Positions 15,974-24,099 of a stretch of DNA of 64,000 nt are shown here, piece by piece (within the stretch, counting starts at the first letter, position 1; every line of letters begins with the position of its first letter). The notes below the pieces were generated by a model. It was not told the origin of the DNA and searched no databases. It saw only the letters and a list, made by a program, of their open reading frames with translations. This stretch comes from Roseisolibacter agri (GTDB lineage: Bacteria; Gemmatimonadota; Gemmatimonadetes; Gemmatimonadales; Gemmatimonadaceae): positions 1-64,000 of the forward strand of contig NZ_BRXS01000008.1 in the NCBI RefSeq assembly GCF_030159095.1, in the 5' to 3' direction. Both the position numbers and the translations under genes were made by a program.

Positions 15974-17476
15974 GTGGCTCGCAGCTCCTCACGTCGCTCA
16001 CGTAACGCCCGCCGCACCATCCGGCGGTCCGCGGCCGCCGTCGCGCTCCTCGGTATCGCCCTGACGGCGGAGACGGTCGCCGCGCACGACTTCTGGCTCG
16101 TCCCGGACGCGTTTACGCTGGCGTCGGGCGGCACGCTGTCGGTACGCGGCCAGACCAGCAGCCGCTTCCCGACGAGCGAGTCGGCGGTGGGCGCCGAGCG
16201 CGTCGCCGACGCGCGCGTGCTCGGCGCCGCCGGGTCGGCGCGCGTCACGGGCCTCTCGCGCGACGGCACCTCGCTCCGCCTGCGCCACCGGCCGGACGCG
16301 CCGGGGCAGTACGTGGTGGCCGTCGCGTTGCACCCGCGGTCGGTGCGCGAGTCGGCCGCCGGCTTCCGGCGGTACCTGGAACTCGAGGGTGCGCCCGACG
16401 CGCTCGCGCGCGTGGACCGCGATGGGTTGCTCACGGGCCGCGACAGCGTCACGCGCCGGTACGCCAAGTACGCGAAGACGCTCGTGCAGGTGGGGCGCGA
16501 CGCCGGGAGCGCGCCGCGCGCGTTCGACCGCACGGCGGGCTATCCGCTCGAGTTCGTGCCGCTCGCCGACCCAGTGGCGCTCCGGGCCGGCGACACGGCG
16601 TCCCTACGCCTGCTCTACCGCGGGCGCCCCCTCGCGTCCGCGCGGATCCACGCGGGGGCGGTCGACTGGCCGCTCGCCGCCGGCGCCACCGGCCCCGCGC
16701 GCAGCGGGGCCGCCGCCGCCGCCGACATCCAGCTCGCGTCGGACGCGAACGGGATCGTGCGGGTCCCGCTCGCTCGCCCAGGTCTGTGGAACGTCCGGAC
16801 CATCCACGTCGTCCAAGCGGACTCGGGGTCCGGGGCCGACTGGGACACGCACTGGGCCACCCTGGTCTTTGCGGCGGCGCCGGGCGGCGTGCGGCGTGCC
16901 GCGGCCGCGACCGGAGAGGTGGAGCCGACGCCGGCGTCCCCCGTCGGACCGTCCGCCGCCCGTCCGTCCGCCGCCCGTCCGTCCGCCGCCCGCGCACCGG
17001 GCACCGAAGCCTCGGCCACTCGAGCCTCGGCCATCCCTGCGCCTCCGGGCGCGCCTCCGGGCGCGCCCGTCCAGATGCTCGACTCCGCGGAGGTGGCGCG
17101 CACGGTCACGCGTTTCCACGAGGCCCTCGCAAGCGGGGACAGCGCGGCCGCGCTGGCGCTGCTCGCACCAGACGTCGTCATTCTCGAGAGTGGCGGGATG
17201 GAAACGCGGGAGGAGTACCAGGGGCACCACCTGCCGGGCGACATCGCGTTCGCGCGAGCCGTGAAGGCCGCGCGTGGCCCGGTCCGGGTCTCGGTGCGGG
17301 GCGACGTCGCGTGGGCGAGCTCGACGTCCGTTACGCAGGGAGAGTACCGCGGCCGGTCGGTCAACTCGGCGGGCGCCGAGCTGATGGTGCTCACGCGGGC
17401 GGCCGCGGGCGCCACCGGCTGGCGTATCGCCGCGATTCACTGGTCCTCCCGCGCCCGGCGGCAGCCACCCCAGTAA
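15974..17476 (+). CDS. Secreted DUF4198 protein fused to a SnoaL/DUF4440-like domain
   Basis: The 500-residue product starts at GTG. A signal peptide ends around VAAHD, so the mature protein begins near HDFWL, as is usual for DUF4198 proteins where this His helps bind metal. DUF4198 spans roughly residues 36-310. A Ser/Pro/Ala repeat linker (ARPS and APPG units) leads to a C-terminal domain at about 375-490 (VTRFHEALASGDSAAALALL, DVVILESGG, GWRIAAIHWSS) with the SnoaL-like cone-fold pattern. The domain fusion is unusual. A Cop-box precedes it, so a copper-periplasm role is likely, but the substrate is unknown. Confidence 0.8.
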   Translation: MARSSSRRSRNARRTIRRSAAAVALLGIALTAETVAAHDFWLVPDAFTLASGGTLSVRGQTSSRFPTSESAVGAERVADARVLGAAGSARVTGLSRDGTSLRLRHRPDAPGQYVVAVALHPRSVRESAAGFRRYLELEGAPDALARVDRDGLLTGRDSVTRRYAKYAKTLVQVGRDAGSAPRAFDRTAGYPLEFVPLADPVALRAGDTASLRLLYRGRPLASARIHAGAVDWPLAAGATGPARSGAAAAADIQLASDANGIVRVPLARPGLWNVRTIHVVQADSGSGADWDTHWATLVFAAAPGGVRRAAAATGEVEPTPASPVGPSAARPSAARPSAARAPGTEASATRASAIPAPPGAPPGAPVQMLDSAEVARTVTRFHEALASGDSAAALALLAPDVVILESGGMETREEYQGHHLPGDIAFARAVKAARGPVRVSVRGDVAWASSTSVTQGEYRGRSVNSAGAELMVLTRAAAGATGWRIAAIHWSSRARRQPPQ

Positions 17477-17496
17477 GCGAGCACGGGTCGTGCGGC

Positions 17497-17511
17497 TTTA
17501 CGAACCGTAAA
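17497..17511. promoter_or_regulatory. Cop-box upstream of the Csp-like gene
   Basis: This is a perfect TTTACG-AAC-CGTAAA palindrome, 122 bp before the copper-storage-type gene and about 20 bp after the stop of the previous gene. Confidence 0.75.
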
Positions 17512-17632
17512 GCGTGCGGCACGCCCCCTGCGGCGTCGTGCCCTCCGCGCACCCCGTCGGCGTCCCGAGCCGGGGTCGGGGGCGCGCCGGCCGTCGGACG
17601 GCGGCCGTTCACCGTTTGAGGAGGAGGACCGC

Positions 17633-18001
17633 ATGGCGCACACCGCCAGCCACACGACGATGAGCCGGGACATGGAGCAGTGCATCCAGGAATGCCTCAA
17701 CTGCTACTCCGTGTGCACTGTCACCGCGGGGCACTGCCTCGACTTGGGCGGGCCACATGCGTCACGGCAGCACCAGACGGCGCTGCTCGACTGCGCCCGG
17801 GCCTGCCAGACCTCCGCCGACTTCATGCTCCGGGGCTCGCCGATGCACGCCCGCGCGTGCGCCCTGTGCGCCGAGGCGTGCCGCGCCTGCGAGCAGTCCT
17901 GCCGGAGCGTGGGCGGGAGCGATCCGATGATGCAGCAGTGCGCCGAGGCCTGTCGCCGCTGCGCCGAGTCCTGTGAGCGGATGGCGGCCATGGCCGCATG
18001 A
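17633..18001 (+). CDS. Four-helix Cys-rich copper storage protein (Csp/DUF326)
   Basis: The 122-residue product has no signal peptide and is probably cytoplasmic. Sixteen Cys are arranged mostly as CxxC or CxxxC along predicted helices: CIQECLNCYSVC, LLDCARAC, CALCAEACRACEQSC and CAEACRRCAESC. Csp proteins are four-helix bundles whose Cys line the core and hold many Cu(I) ions. His and Met near the helix ends (HASRQHQ, MMQQC) fit the family. It has a strong ribosome binding site (GAGGAGGA) and its own Cop-box. No partner gene is on the same strand nearby, so it is likely a single-gene unit. Confidence 0.93.
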   Translation: MAHTASHTTMSRDMEQCIQECLNCYSVCTVTAGHCLDLGGPHASRQHQTALLDCARACQTSADFMLRGSPMHARACALCAEACRACEQSCRSVGGSDPMMQQCAEACRRCAESCERMAAMAA

Positions 18002-19077
18002 TGGCCGCCTAGGCCTGTGGGGTACGGGAGGCTTCCGGGCGCCAGGGTCGCCCCCGGCCGAGCACATGCCTCCCGTGCACCGCAGGACGCGGCGTATCCC
18101 ATTGCTCCCGAGCGGCCGCGCGGCCGCGCGGCCGCGATCTCGCACCGCCGCTGCCCAACGCTGCCGCGACGACGTACCTACGCTCCCATCGCAGATGGCT
18201 GACCCGGACTCCTCCGGCATGCCCGGCGACGCCGGATGGACAGACGTCGGACGGACGTCGGACGGACGCCTGATGACGACACCCGTGCATGGCGGGGGGG
18301 ACGGGGGGGGCGGCGCCGTGCCCTCCCGTTCGTTGCTGTGCACCTGGCCAGCCGCGGCTTCCGCGGCCACGGATCGTGACCGCTCCGCCGATGATGGACG
18401 GCGGGGGGCGGAAGCTCGCCTGCCGGGCCACGTCGCCGTCTCGGTGGGCTGGCTCGAGGCGGTCGCCGCGTTCCTCGCGCGCGCCATCTCCGCCCTGACC
18501 TCGGAGGAGAGCCGACGCGCGCGCAGCGTACGTCGCGATGGATGTCGCCGGCTCGTGGGTCGTGTCGCATCGTCGCCGTGGGTCATGTCGCATCGTCGCC
18601 CTGTGTCTCGCCTCGTTCGCCACGGGGCTCGTACAGGTCGTGCTACCGCTCGGGCTGGCGCTCGGGACGGCCTCGGGGTGGCGCCGCTCCTTCAGTCGTC
18701 ATCAAGCTCCCACTCACGACGGGCTCCACCGTCGTCCTGCTCATCCACACGCAACCGATCCGGCATGTCGCGTGGGGCGCGATGTGGCAGTCGCTCGCGC
18801 CAGGCGATCTCCGGGCGATCCGCCTGCACCGGCCGTCGACGCGGGCGCCGCCCTGCTGGCGCTGCCGGTGACCACGCCGCTCTCGGTAGGCAAGCCCCGA
18901 GGGCTGACGGCGTACGGACGTCGTGCCCTGCGCGAACACCCAGCCGTACCGCGCGAGGCTCCCGACGGCCGGGCGTCCCGCCGCGGTGGCCGCGTGCCGC
19001 TGCCCCGCTCTCCGTGTCCGTCCGAGTACGACCTCACCTCGCGCGTCCTCTCCTCCACCACACGGCCCCCCCCTTCG
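18002..19077. other. About 1.1 kb without a convincing gene
   Basis: Open frames here are low-complexity and disagree with each other on both strands. A short repeat of GTCGGACGGAC units occurs near 18228-18255. No Cop-box, RNA gene or mobile-element end is recognised. It may hold degraded coding material. Confidence 0.5.
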
Positions 19078-19947
19078 ATGTCTGCATTCGTCCGCCAGCG
19101 CCGCGCCTCACGTCGGACCTCTGTGGCGCTCGCGTGCGCCAGCCTGCTCGTCGCCGTCGGCGTCGCCGAGGCGCATGACACGTGGCTCTTGCCCGACCTC
19201 TTCACGCTCGCGGCGGGAGGGCGCCTCGCGCTGAGCGCACGCGCCGGTGGCGGGAAGTTCCCTGCCGGCTCGGCGGTGCCGATCACGCGCGTGGCCGCCG
19301 TGCGCCTCGTCGGGGCGGCGACGGAGGCCCGGATCACGGACTTCGCGGCCGAGGGCGGCGCGTTGCGCATCCGTCACGTGCCGCCGGCGGCCGGCCAGTA
19401 CCGCGTCAGCCTGTCGCTGTCGCCAGGCACGATCCGCAGCACGCCGGCCGGGTTGCTGCGCTTCCTCCGGCTGGAGGGCGGCGCCGCTGAGGCGCAGCGG
19501 GTCGAGCGGCTCGGCCTGGTGACGGGGGAGGACAGCCTCGTGTTCGTCCACGCCGCGTCGGCGAGTACCGTCGTCGAGGTCGGGCGCGGCGGCCCGCGTG
19601 CGTATCAGCGGGCGGCCGGTCTGCCACTCGAGTTTCTGCCGGTGAATGATCCGCTCGCGCTCGCTGTTGGGGACACGCTCCACGTGCGCGTGACGGGCGA
19701 CGGCCAGCCGGTCGCCGGGATCGGGGTCGAGTACAAGCCTGCAGCCGACACGCTCGCGGCCGGGGCCACCCCACCGGCGTATCTCTCGGCGGTGGCCGAT
19801 GGGCGCGGGATCGCGCATCTGCCCCTGACGGCGCCCGGCCTCTGGATCGTGCGCGCCGCCTACGTCAGCCCCCGCGCGGGGAACACGCCGCGAGAGTACG
19901 CGGTCTCGCGGGCGACCTTCGTTTGGCAGGTGCGCGCGCGACCGTGA
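19078..19947 (+). CDS. Secreted DUF4198 protein
   Basis: The 289-residue product has a signal peptide ending around GVAEAHD, so the mature start is near HDTWLLPD, matching the metal-binding N-terminal His of DUF4198 proteins. Beta-rich repeats follow (GALRIRHVPPAAGQYRVSLS, GLPLEFLPVNDPLALAVGD, APGLWIVRAAYV). It is shorter than the relative at 15974 and lacks the SnoaL-like domain, but shares the order of motifs (LPLEF, DPLAL, GLWIVR), so they are paralogues. No Cop-box is seen directly upstream. A periplasmic Cu, Ni or Co role is suggested by family and context only. Confidence 0.85.
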   Translation: MSAFVRQRRASRRTSVALACASLLVAVGVAEAHDTWLLPDLFTLAAGGRLALSARAGGGKFPAGSAVPITRVAAVRLVGAATEARITDFAAEGGALRIRHVPPAAGQYRVSLSLSPGTIRSTPAGLLRFLRLEGGAAEAQRVERLGLVTGEDSLVFVHAASASTVVEVGRGGPRAYQRAAGLPLEFLPVNDPLALAVGDTLHVRVTGDGQPVAGIGVEYKPAADTLAAGATPPAYLSAVADGRGIAHLPLTAPGLWIVRAAYVSPRAGNTPREYAVSRATFVWQVRARP

Positions 19948-20023
19948 GCGGGGTAGCCTCCGGCTGCGCCGTGCGCGCGCAGAGACTCCGGCGCGGTCCC
20001 GCGAATGCGGTCCAGCCGACGCG

Positions 20024-21331
20024 TCACGATGTGCGGGCTCCTGCGCCCGGAACACGCCGCTTCAACTGAAGCCAGTGCTTCTCGTAGAGGTGGTAGCTGA
20101 CGTACGCCAGCGCCGTCGCGGCTCCCGCGGCGGTCACGAGCACCAGGGTGGCGGCGGGAACCTGCGACCCGGCCACCCTCGGCAAGGCGGCGGCGAACGG
20201 CACTGCCCCACGCATGGCCACGTCGACCAGCCCCGAGAACACGTAGATGCCGTAGCTGTACTGCCCGAAGAAGCGCATCGCGGGATGGCGGAACAGTCGC
20301 GCCGTCCGCGTCCCGGGCGGCGCGTCGAGCGCCAGCACCAGCAGGGCGCCGCTGGCGATGGCGACGCACGTGAAGCCGACGGTGTAGGCGGCGGTGTGTC
20401 CCGTCGGGTCGCCGGTGTGGCCCCACGCGATGAGCGCCAGGGCGAGCGGTGCGGCCAGCAGGAACGCGGGCTGGGCCCACCGCGTCGCGCGGTCCCACCA
20501 GCACGCGGCTCTCGCCGCGAGCGCGAGCAGCGCGCCGACGAGGAGGCTGTCGGCGTGGGTGGGAGTGAGGACGTACACGGCCGCAGCGCTCCACCCGCTG
20601 GCGAGACACCACATGCGCAGCGCGAGGGCGAGAGCGAGCAGGCCGACGCAGCTCTTCGCGAGTCGTGAGGGAGCCAGCCACAGCACGACGGCGGGCCAGA
20701 CGAGGTAGAACTGCTCCTCGACCGACAACGACCAGAAGTGCCCCGTGCCGTACGGTGCGGGCTCGGGGGCGTCTCGCGCCATCCTCACATTGACGAGGTA
20801 GCCCCAGTACCAGCCCTGCTTCTGCAGGAACGCCACCCCTCCCTCGCCGGGGTCCGACAGGAAGACGGCGCTCCCCGTCACGAGGGCGAGGAGCACGCCG
20901 TAGTACAGGGGGGCGATACGCAGCGCGCGGCGGGCGTAGAAGTCGCGGAAGTAGTGCCGCGATCCGCGCGCGTCGCACAGGATGCCGGTGATCAGGAAGC
21001 CCGACAGCGCGAAGAACAGGTCGACGCCGACCCACCAGAGGTTGGTCGCCGCTTCGACCGCGCCGTCGAACCGCGTCGACGGGTGCTCCGGGTACAGGTT
21101 GTTGACGAGGACCAGGAGGATGGCAAGCCCTCGGAGCCCGTCCAGGGCGGGAAGCCGGCCGTGCGCGTCGGGCGTGCGACCTCCTGCGCTGCGCACACGC
21201 GTGGCCACCCACGCCGAAGGCGACCGCGGGGCCCGCACGTGCGTCGATGTGCAGAACCCCACTTCGATCACGCGCGCAGGCATCGTTCGGCGGGAGCGGG
21301 TCCCGGGGGAGCGCCGGTCGGCAGCCATCAT
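20024..21331 (-). CDS. Acyltransferase family 3 (OafA/YrhL type) membrane protein
   Basis: The product has 435 residues. After a basic N-terminus, LPALDGLRGLAILLVLVNN opens the acyltransferase-3 domain, followed by about ten hydrophobic segments. Other family phrases are WWVGVDLFFALSGFLITGIL, FWSLSVEEQFYLVWP and FFGQYSYGIYVFSGL. Such enzymes O-acylate sugars, lipids or cell-wall polymers at the inner membrane. ATG 21331 is chosen because a longer frame would place the Cop-box at 21347-21361 inside the gene. Lying 16 bp downstream of an operator suggests copper control of an envelope modification; this is inference. It is divergent from a methyltransferase. Confidence 0.9.
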   Translation of the reverse strand: MMAADRRSPGTRSRRTMPARVIEVGFCTSTHVRAPRSPSAWVATRVRSAGGRTPDAHGRLPALDGLRGLAILLVLVNNLYPEHPSTRFDGAVEAATNLWWVGVDLFFALSGFLITGILCDARGSRHYFRDFYARRALRIAPLYYGVLLALVTGSAVFLSDPGEGGVAFLQKQGWYWGYLVNVRMARDAPEPAPYGTGHFWSLSVEEQFYLVWPAVVLWLAPSRLAKSCVGLLALALALRMWCLASGWSAAAVYVLTPTHADSLLVGALLALAARAACWWDRATRWAQPAFLLAAPLALALIAWGHTGDPTGHTAAYTVGFTCVAIASGALLVLALDAPPGTRTARLFRHPAMRFFGQYSYGIYVFSGLVDVAMRGAVPFAAALPRVAGSQVPAATLVLVTAAGAATALAYVSYHLYEKHWLQLKRRVPGAGARTS

Positions 21332-21346
21332 GCGATCCTCGCCGGC

Positions 21347-21361
21347 TTTACGCAAGATCAA
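21347..21361. promoter_or_regulatory. Cop-box upstream of the acyltransferase gene
   Basis: TTTACG-CAA-GATCAA has a perfect left half and a weaker right half, 16 bp before the chosen acyltransferase ATG on the minus strand. Confidence 0.55.
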
Positions 21362-21566
21362 GCGCGGCGCGTGTGGCCTGCACGCCGCGTCCGTCACGCC
21401 ACGTGGCCTGCCCAGTCCGCCGTCGAGCGTCGCCGCCAGTCGCGTGGCGCGGCGCGGCGCGCCGCTGAGCGAGCGCCTGGGCCCTCGGGCGCCGCGCCCG
21501 CGTACGGAGTGCCGAACCGCTATTGCGGAAAACCTCGACGGCCCTAATGTGCACAGCGGCCGCCGT

Positions 21567-21581
21567 TATACGGCCCGTAAA
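21567..21581. promoter_or_regulatory. Cop-box upstream of the methyltransferase gene
   Basis: TATACG-GCC-CGTAAA is near-perfect, in the AT-richer pocket GTTATACGGCCCGTAAAATC, 114 bp before the methyltransferase start. Confidence 0.7.
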
Positions 21582-21694
21582 ATCGAGGCGATCCTCGAGG
21601 CTTAGGTCCGTGCCCGGCCCGAGCCGCGGTGCGGCATCATCCGTGATCGCGGCGGTCGGAGGCACGCTCGTCCGCGCTCGGACGGGAGGCGTTG

Positions 21695-22396
21695 ATGCGG
21701 AACTACGATCAGGCGCACGCGGCGCGGCTGACGGCGGCGGAGATTGGCGTCCACTGGCGCGGCAACGTGTCGCGGTTCGAGCGCCCGCACGCGCGACTCC
21801 ACCTCGTCGCGCGCATCGTGTCCACGCTGCCGGGGAGCAGTGGAGCGCAGGCCTCCCATCCGCGCACCCTGCTCGACCTCGGGTGCGGGCCGGCGGCACT
21901 CCGACGGCTGCTGCCAGCCGACATCGCCTACTACGGAGCGGACCTGACGGCGGAGGCGCTCCCTCCCGGTCGCGAGTCGGATCGGTTCGCCGTCGCCGAC
22001 CTGAACGCGGATGCCGATCCGTTCCCCGGGCGCACATTCGATGTGCTCGTCGTCTCGGGCATGTTCGAGTACGTCCGCGATCCCCGGGCGTTTCTGACGC
22101 TGGTGCGTCGGAAGACGCGACCGGGCGGCCACCTGGTGCTGACGTACCTGAACCGCTGGCACCATCGCGAGCTGCGCGCGCGCCTTTTGCACCGCGCCCC
22201 CACGTACCCCGACCCACACATCAACTTCATCTCGATTGCGGAGGCCGCTCGTGGTATCAAAGCCTCGGGGTTCGTGATCGAGAGCTACGCGATGCTCTCC
22301 GCCGGGCAGCGTGTGCTCCCGGTCGTTCCCGGCACCCTGCACTTCCCGCTCAACGTGCTCGCGCGAACGTTCGTGTTCGTGTGCCGCAGGCTGTAG
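21695..22396 (+). CDS. Class I SAM-dependent methyltransferase
   Basis: The product has 233 residues. Motif I LLDLGCGPAALRRLL is at about residues 63-77, YYGADLT is the next acidic strand, and FDVLVVSGMFEYVRD and GGHLVLTYLNRWHH follow in the order of class I methyltransferases. The C-terminus resembles small-molecule or tail-modifying methyltransferases; the substrate is unknown. The ATG has GGGAGG upstream. It is divergent from the acyltransferase and has its own Cop-box. A methyltransferase in a copper regulon could take part in making a copper-binding metabolite or modifying a lipid; this is speculative. Confidence 0.88.
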   Translation: MRNYDQAHAARLTAAEIGVHWRGNVSRFERPHARLHLVARIVSTLPGSSGAQASHPRTLLDLGCGPAALRRLLPADIAYYGADLTAEALPPGRESDRFAVADLNADADPFPGRTFDVLVVSGMFEYVRDPRAFLTLVRRKTRPGGHLVLTYLNRWHHRELRARLLHRAPTYPDPHINFISIAEAARGIKASGFVIESYAMLSAGQRVLPVVPGTLHFPLNVLARTFVFVCRRL

Positions 22397-23402
22397 ACGG
22401 TCGAGCGATGTCGGCCATCGAGCCGCGAGGGCCGGCCGCGTGCGGCCGGACGGCCCTGCGCGAGGAGTGGACGGACCCGCAGCAGTCGCGCGCGATGCTG
22501 CTGCCCGGCTCCGGACGCGCAGGAGGGGCACGCGGCGGAAGCAAGCCGACGCGCGCGCGGCCGATCCCGATAGACGGAAGGACGGCCCCCGGGGCCGTGT
22601 ACGGGCGGGCACGTGCGCCGGTCCGCCTCGTGCATCGCCGCGGCGCGACGCTCTGGGGACGCAGGTGGCGGCGATCCGCCGGCGATCCGCCGGCGATCCG
22701 CCGGCGACGGGTGCACGCGTGGCCGGGCACGGGGGCAACCGTGACGACTGCGACGATGGCGGCGCGCCCCGAGGGTGCGGTGCGCGGCGGCGCGTACCCA
22801 TCCGGGCTCCGCGGAGAGCCGCGGCCCCGTGCGCGCGTCGGCGGAGCGCGTCTCCGCGTCCTTCGTCGGGAAGGCGCGCCTGGCCGCGCCCGTCGTGGCG
22901 CATGGGCTGTGGGCGGATGCCCAGGTGCCGACCCGCAGCGGGACGCGCGTCGGCTCGCGTTGCCGCCTCAAGGGCGCGTCCTCGGCATCCGCCGGCCGGT
23001 GGATGAGGAGCTCACCGAGCCCGTGCCGCGCACGCGGAAGACGTGAGACGCCGTGGTGCGCAGCGTCTGCTGGTGATCGGCCCCTACCAGACACCGGATC
23101 CGCGCGCGCTGCAGAGCACCCTGCCGGCGGCGTGGCGCTCACCGCGTGCCTCGACGTCGCGCCCTTGCGGGCCGGGTGCGTGGCGGCTCGGCGGAGGCTG
23201 CGGGCGCTGGTCCGCGCGCTGGTCCGCGCGCTGGTCCGCGCGCTGGTCCGCGCGCTGGTCCGCGCGCTGGTCCGCGCGCTGGTTGGTGCACGTCACCGAT
23301 GGTCGCCGACGCCTGCCCGCGTTCCCGCTGGCGCCCCCGCTGCCCGCTTGATGCGGCGGCGCTGGTCCGTCCACGCGGCGCCGGCGCGTGGTCTCGACGA
23401 CG
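22397..23402. other. About 1 kb without a convincing gene, repeat-bearing
   Basis: No supported gene is visible. Repeats include three copies of a GATCCGCCGGC-type unit near 22673-22703 and a six-copy 12-bp array at 23204-23275. Frames on both strands are Arg/Ala/Pro strings. Confidence 0.5.
23204..23275. repeat. 12-bp tandem repeat, six copies, outside genes
   Basis: GCGCTGGTCCGC is repeated six times perfectly, with a partial seventh. It has the same period as the coding repeats in copA, copCD and the ATPase, but lies where I find no gene. Confidence 0.9.
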
Positions 23403-24020
23403 TCAGTGGCTCGCGTACACCCGCGTCGCACCCGCGCGGTCGAAGCTGACCACGTCGTAGCGGTCGGCGGGCGCCCCGGGCATCTCCATCCCCGGAGAGC
23501 CGGACGGCATCCCCGGCGCGGCGATCCCCGCGACGGCCGGGCGCTCCGTGAGCAACCGCACGATGTCCGCCGCCGGCACGTGCCCCTCGACGACGTAGCC
23601 GCCGATCAGCGCCGTGTGGCACGAGGCGAGGTGCTCGCCCACGCCGTGCTGCGCCTTGATCGGCGCGAGGTCCTCCCGGTCCACGGTCGTCACCCGGAAG
23701 CCGCTCGCCGTCAGGTGGTCGACCCACGCCTGGCAGCAGCCGCACGTCGGCGTCTTGTAGACGGTCGCGACGCGCATGCTGTCCGGCAGCCCTGCCATCA
23801 CGACGGCGCTCCCGGCCGGCCCGCTGGCGGGCGTGGCGTGCCCCGCGTGCGTGTCGGCTGGAGCGCCCGCGACAGCCGCGCTCTGGGAGGACTGCTCCCC
23901 GGTGCCGCCTCCGCAGGCGGCCAGCGCTGCCGCGAGGGCGATGCCGAGCAGGACGGGCGTGCGACGCGCCGCGGCGGCAGGCGAGCGACGAAGGGCGGAC
24001 AGGCGGTTGAGGTGCGGCAT
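23403..24020 (-). CDS. DUF411 copper-associated lipoprotein
   Basis: The 205-residue product has a leader ending AALAACGGG, a lipobox at C36. The DUF411 domain shows VYKTPTCGCCQAWVDHL (C92, C94, C95), FRVTTVDREDLAPIKAQHGV and LASCHTALIGGYVVEGHVP (C133, H134), the usual thioredoxin-like metal-binding pattern of this family found in copper clusters. The tail is Met/Gly-rich (PGMPSGSPGMEMPG). It follows the nuclease-like gene on the same strand with a 79-bp gap containing two copies of GGGAATGGTACCC. Its nearest Cop-box is upstream of that nuclease-like gene. Confidence 0.92.
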   Translation of the reverse strand: MPHLNRLSALRRSPAAAARRTPVLLGIALAAALAACGGGTGEQSSQSAAVAGAPADTHAGHATPASGPAGSAVVMAGLPDSMRVATVYKTPTCGCCQAWVDHLTASGFRVTTVDREDLAPIKAQHGVGEHLASCHTALIGGYVVEGHVPAADIVRLLTERPAVAGIAAPGMPSGSPGMEMPGAPADRYDVVSFDRAGATRVYASH

Positions 24021-24099
24021 GGGCGCAGTCAGGGCGGCGACGTGGAAGGGGTGCCTGGGAATGGTACCCGGGAATGGTACCCGGGACGTGGGAAGCGGA

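Larger units (their letters stand above)
21332..21694. promoter_or_regulatory. Divergent control region with two Cop-boxes
   Basis: This gap separates the acyltransferase (minus) and methyltransferase (plus) genes and carries one Cop-box near each. No gene is supported within it. Confidence 0.65.
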
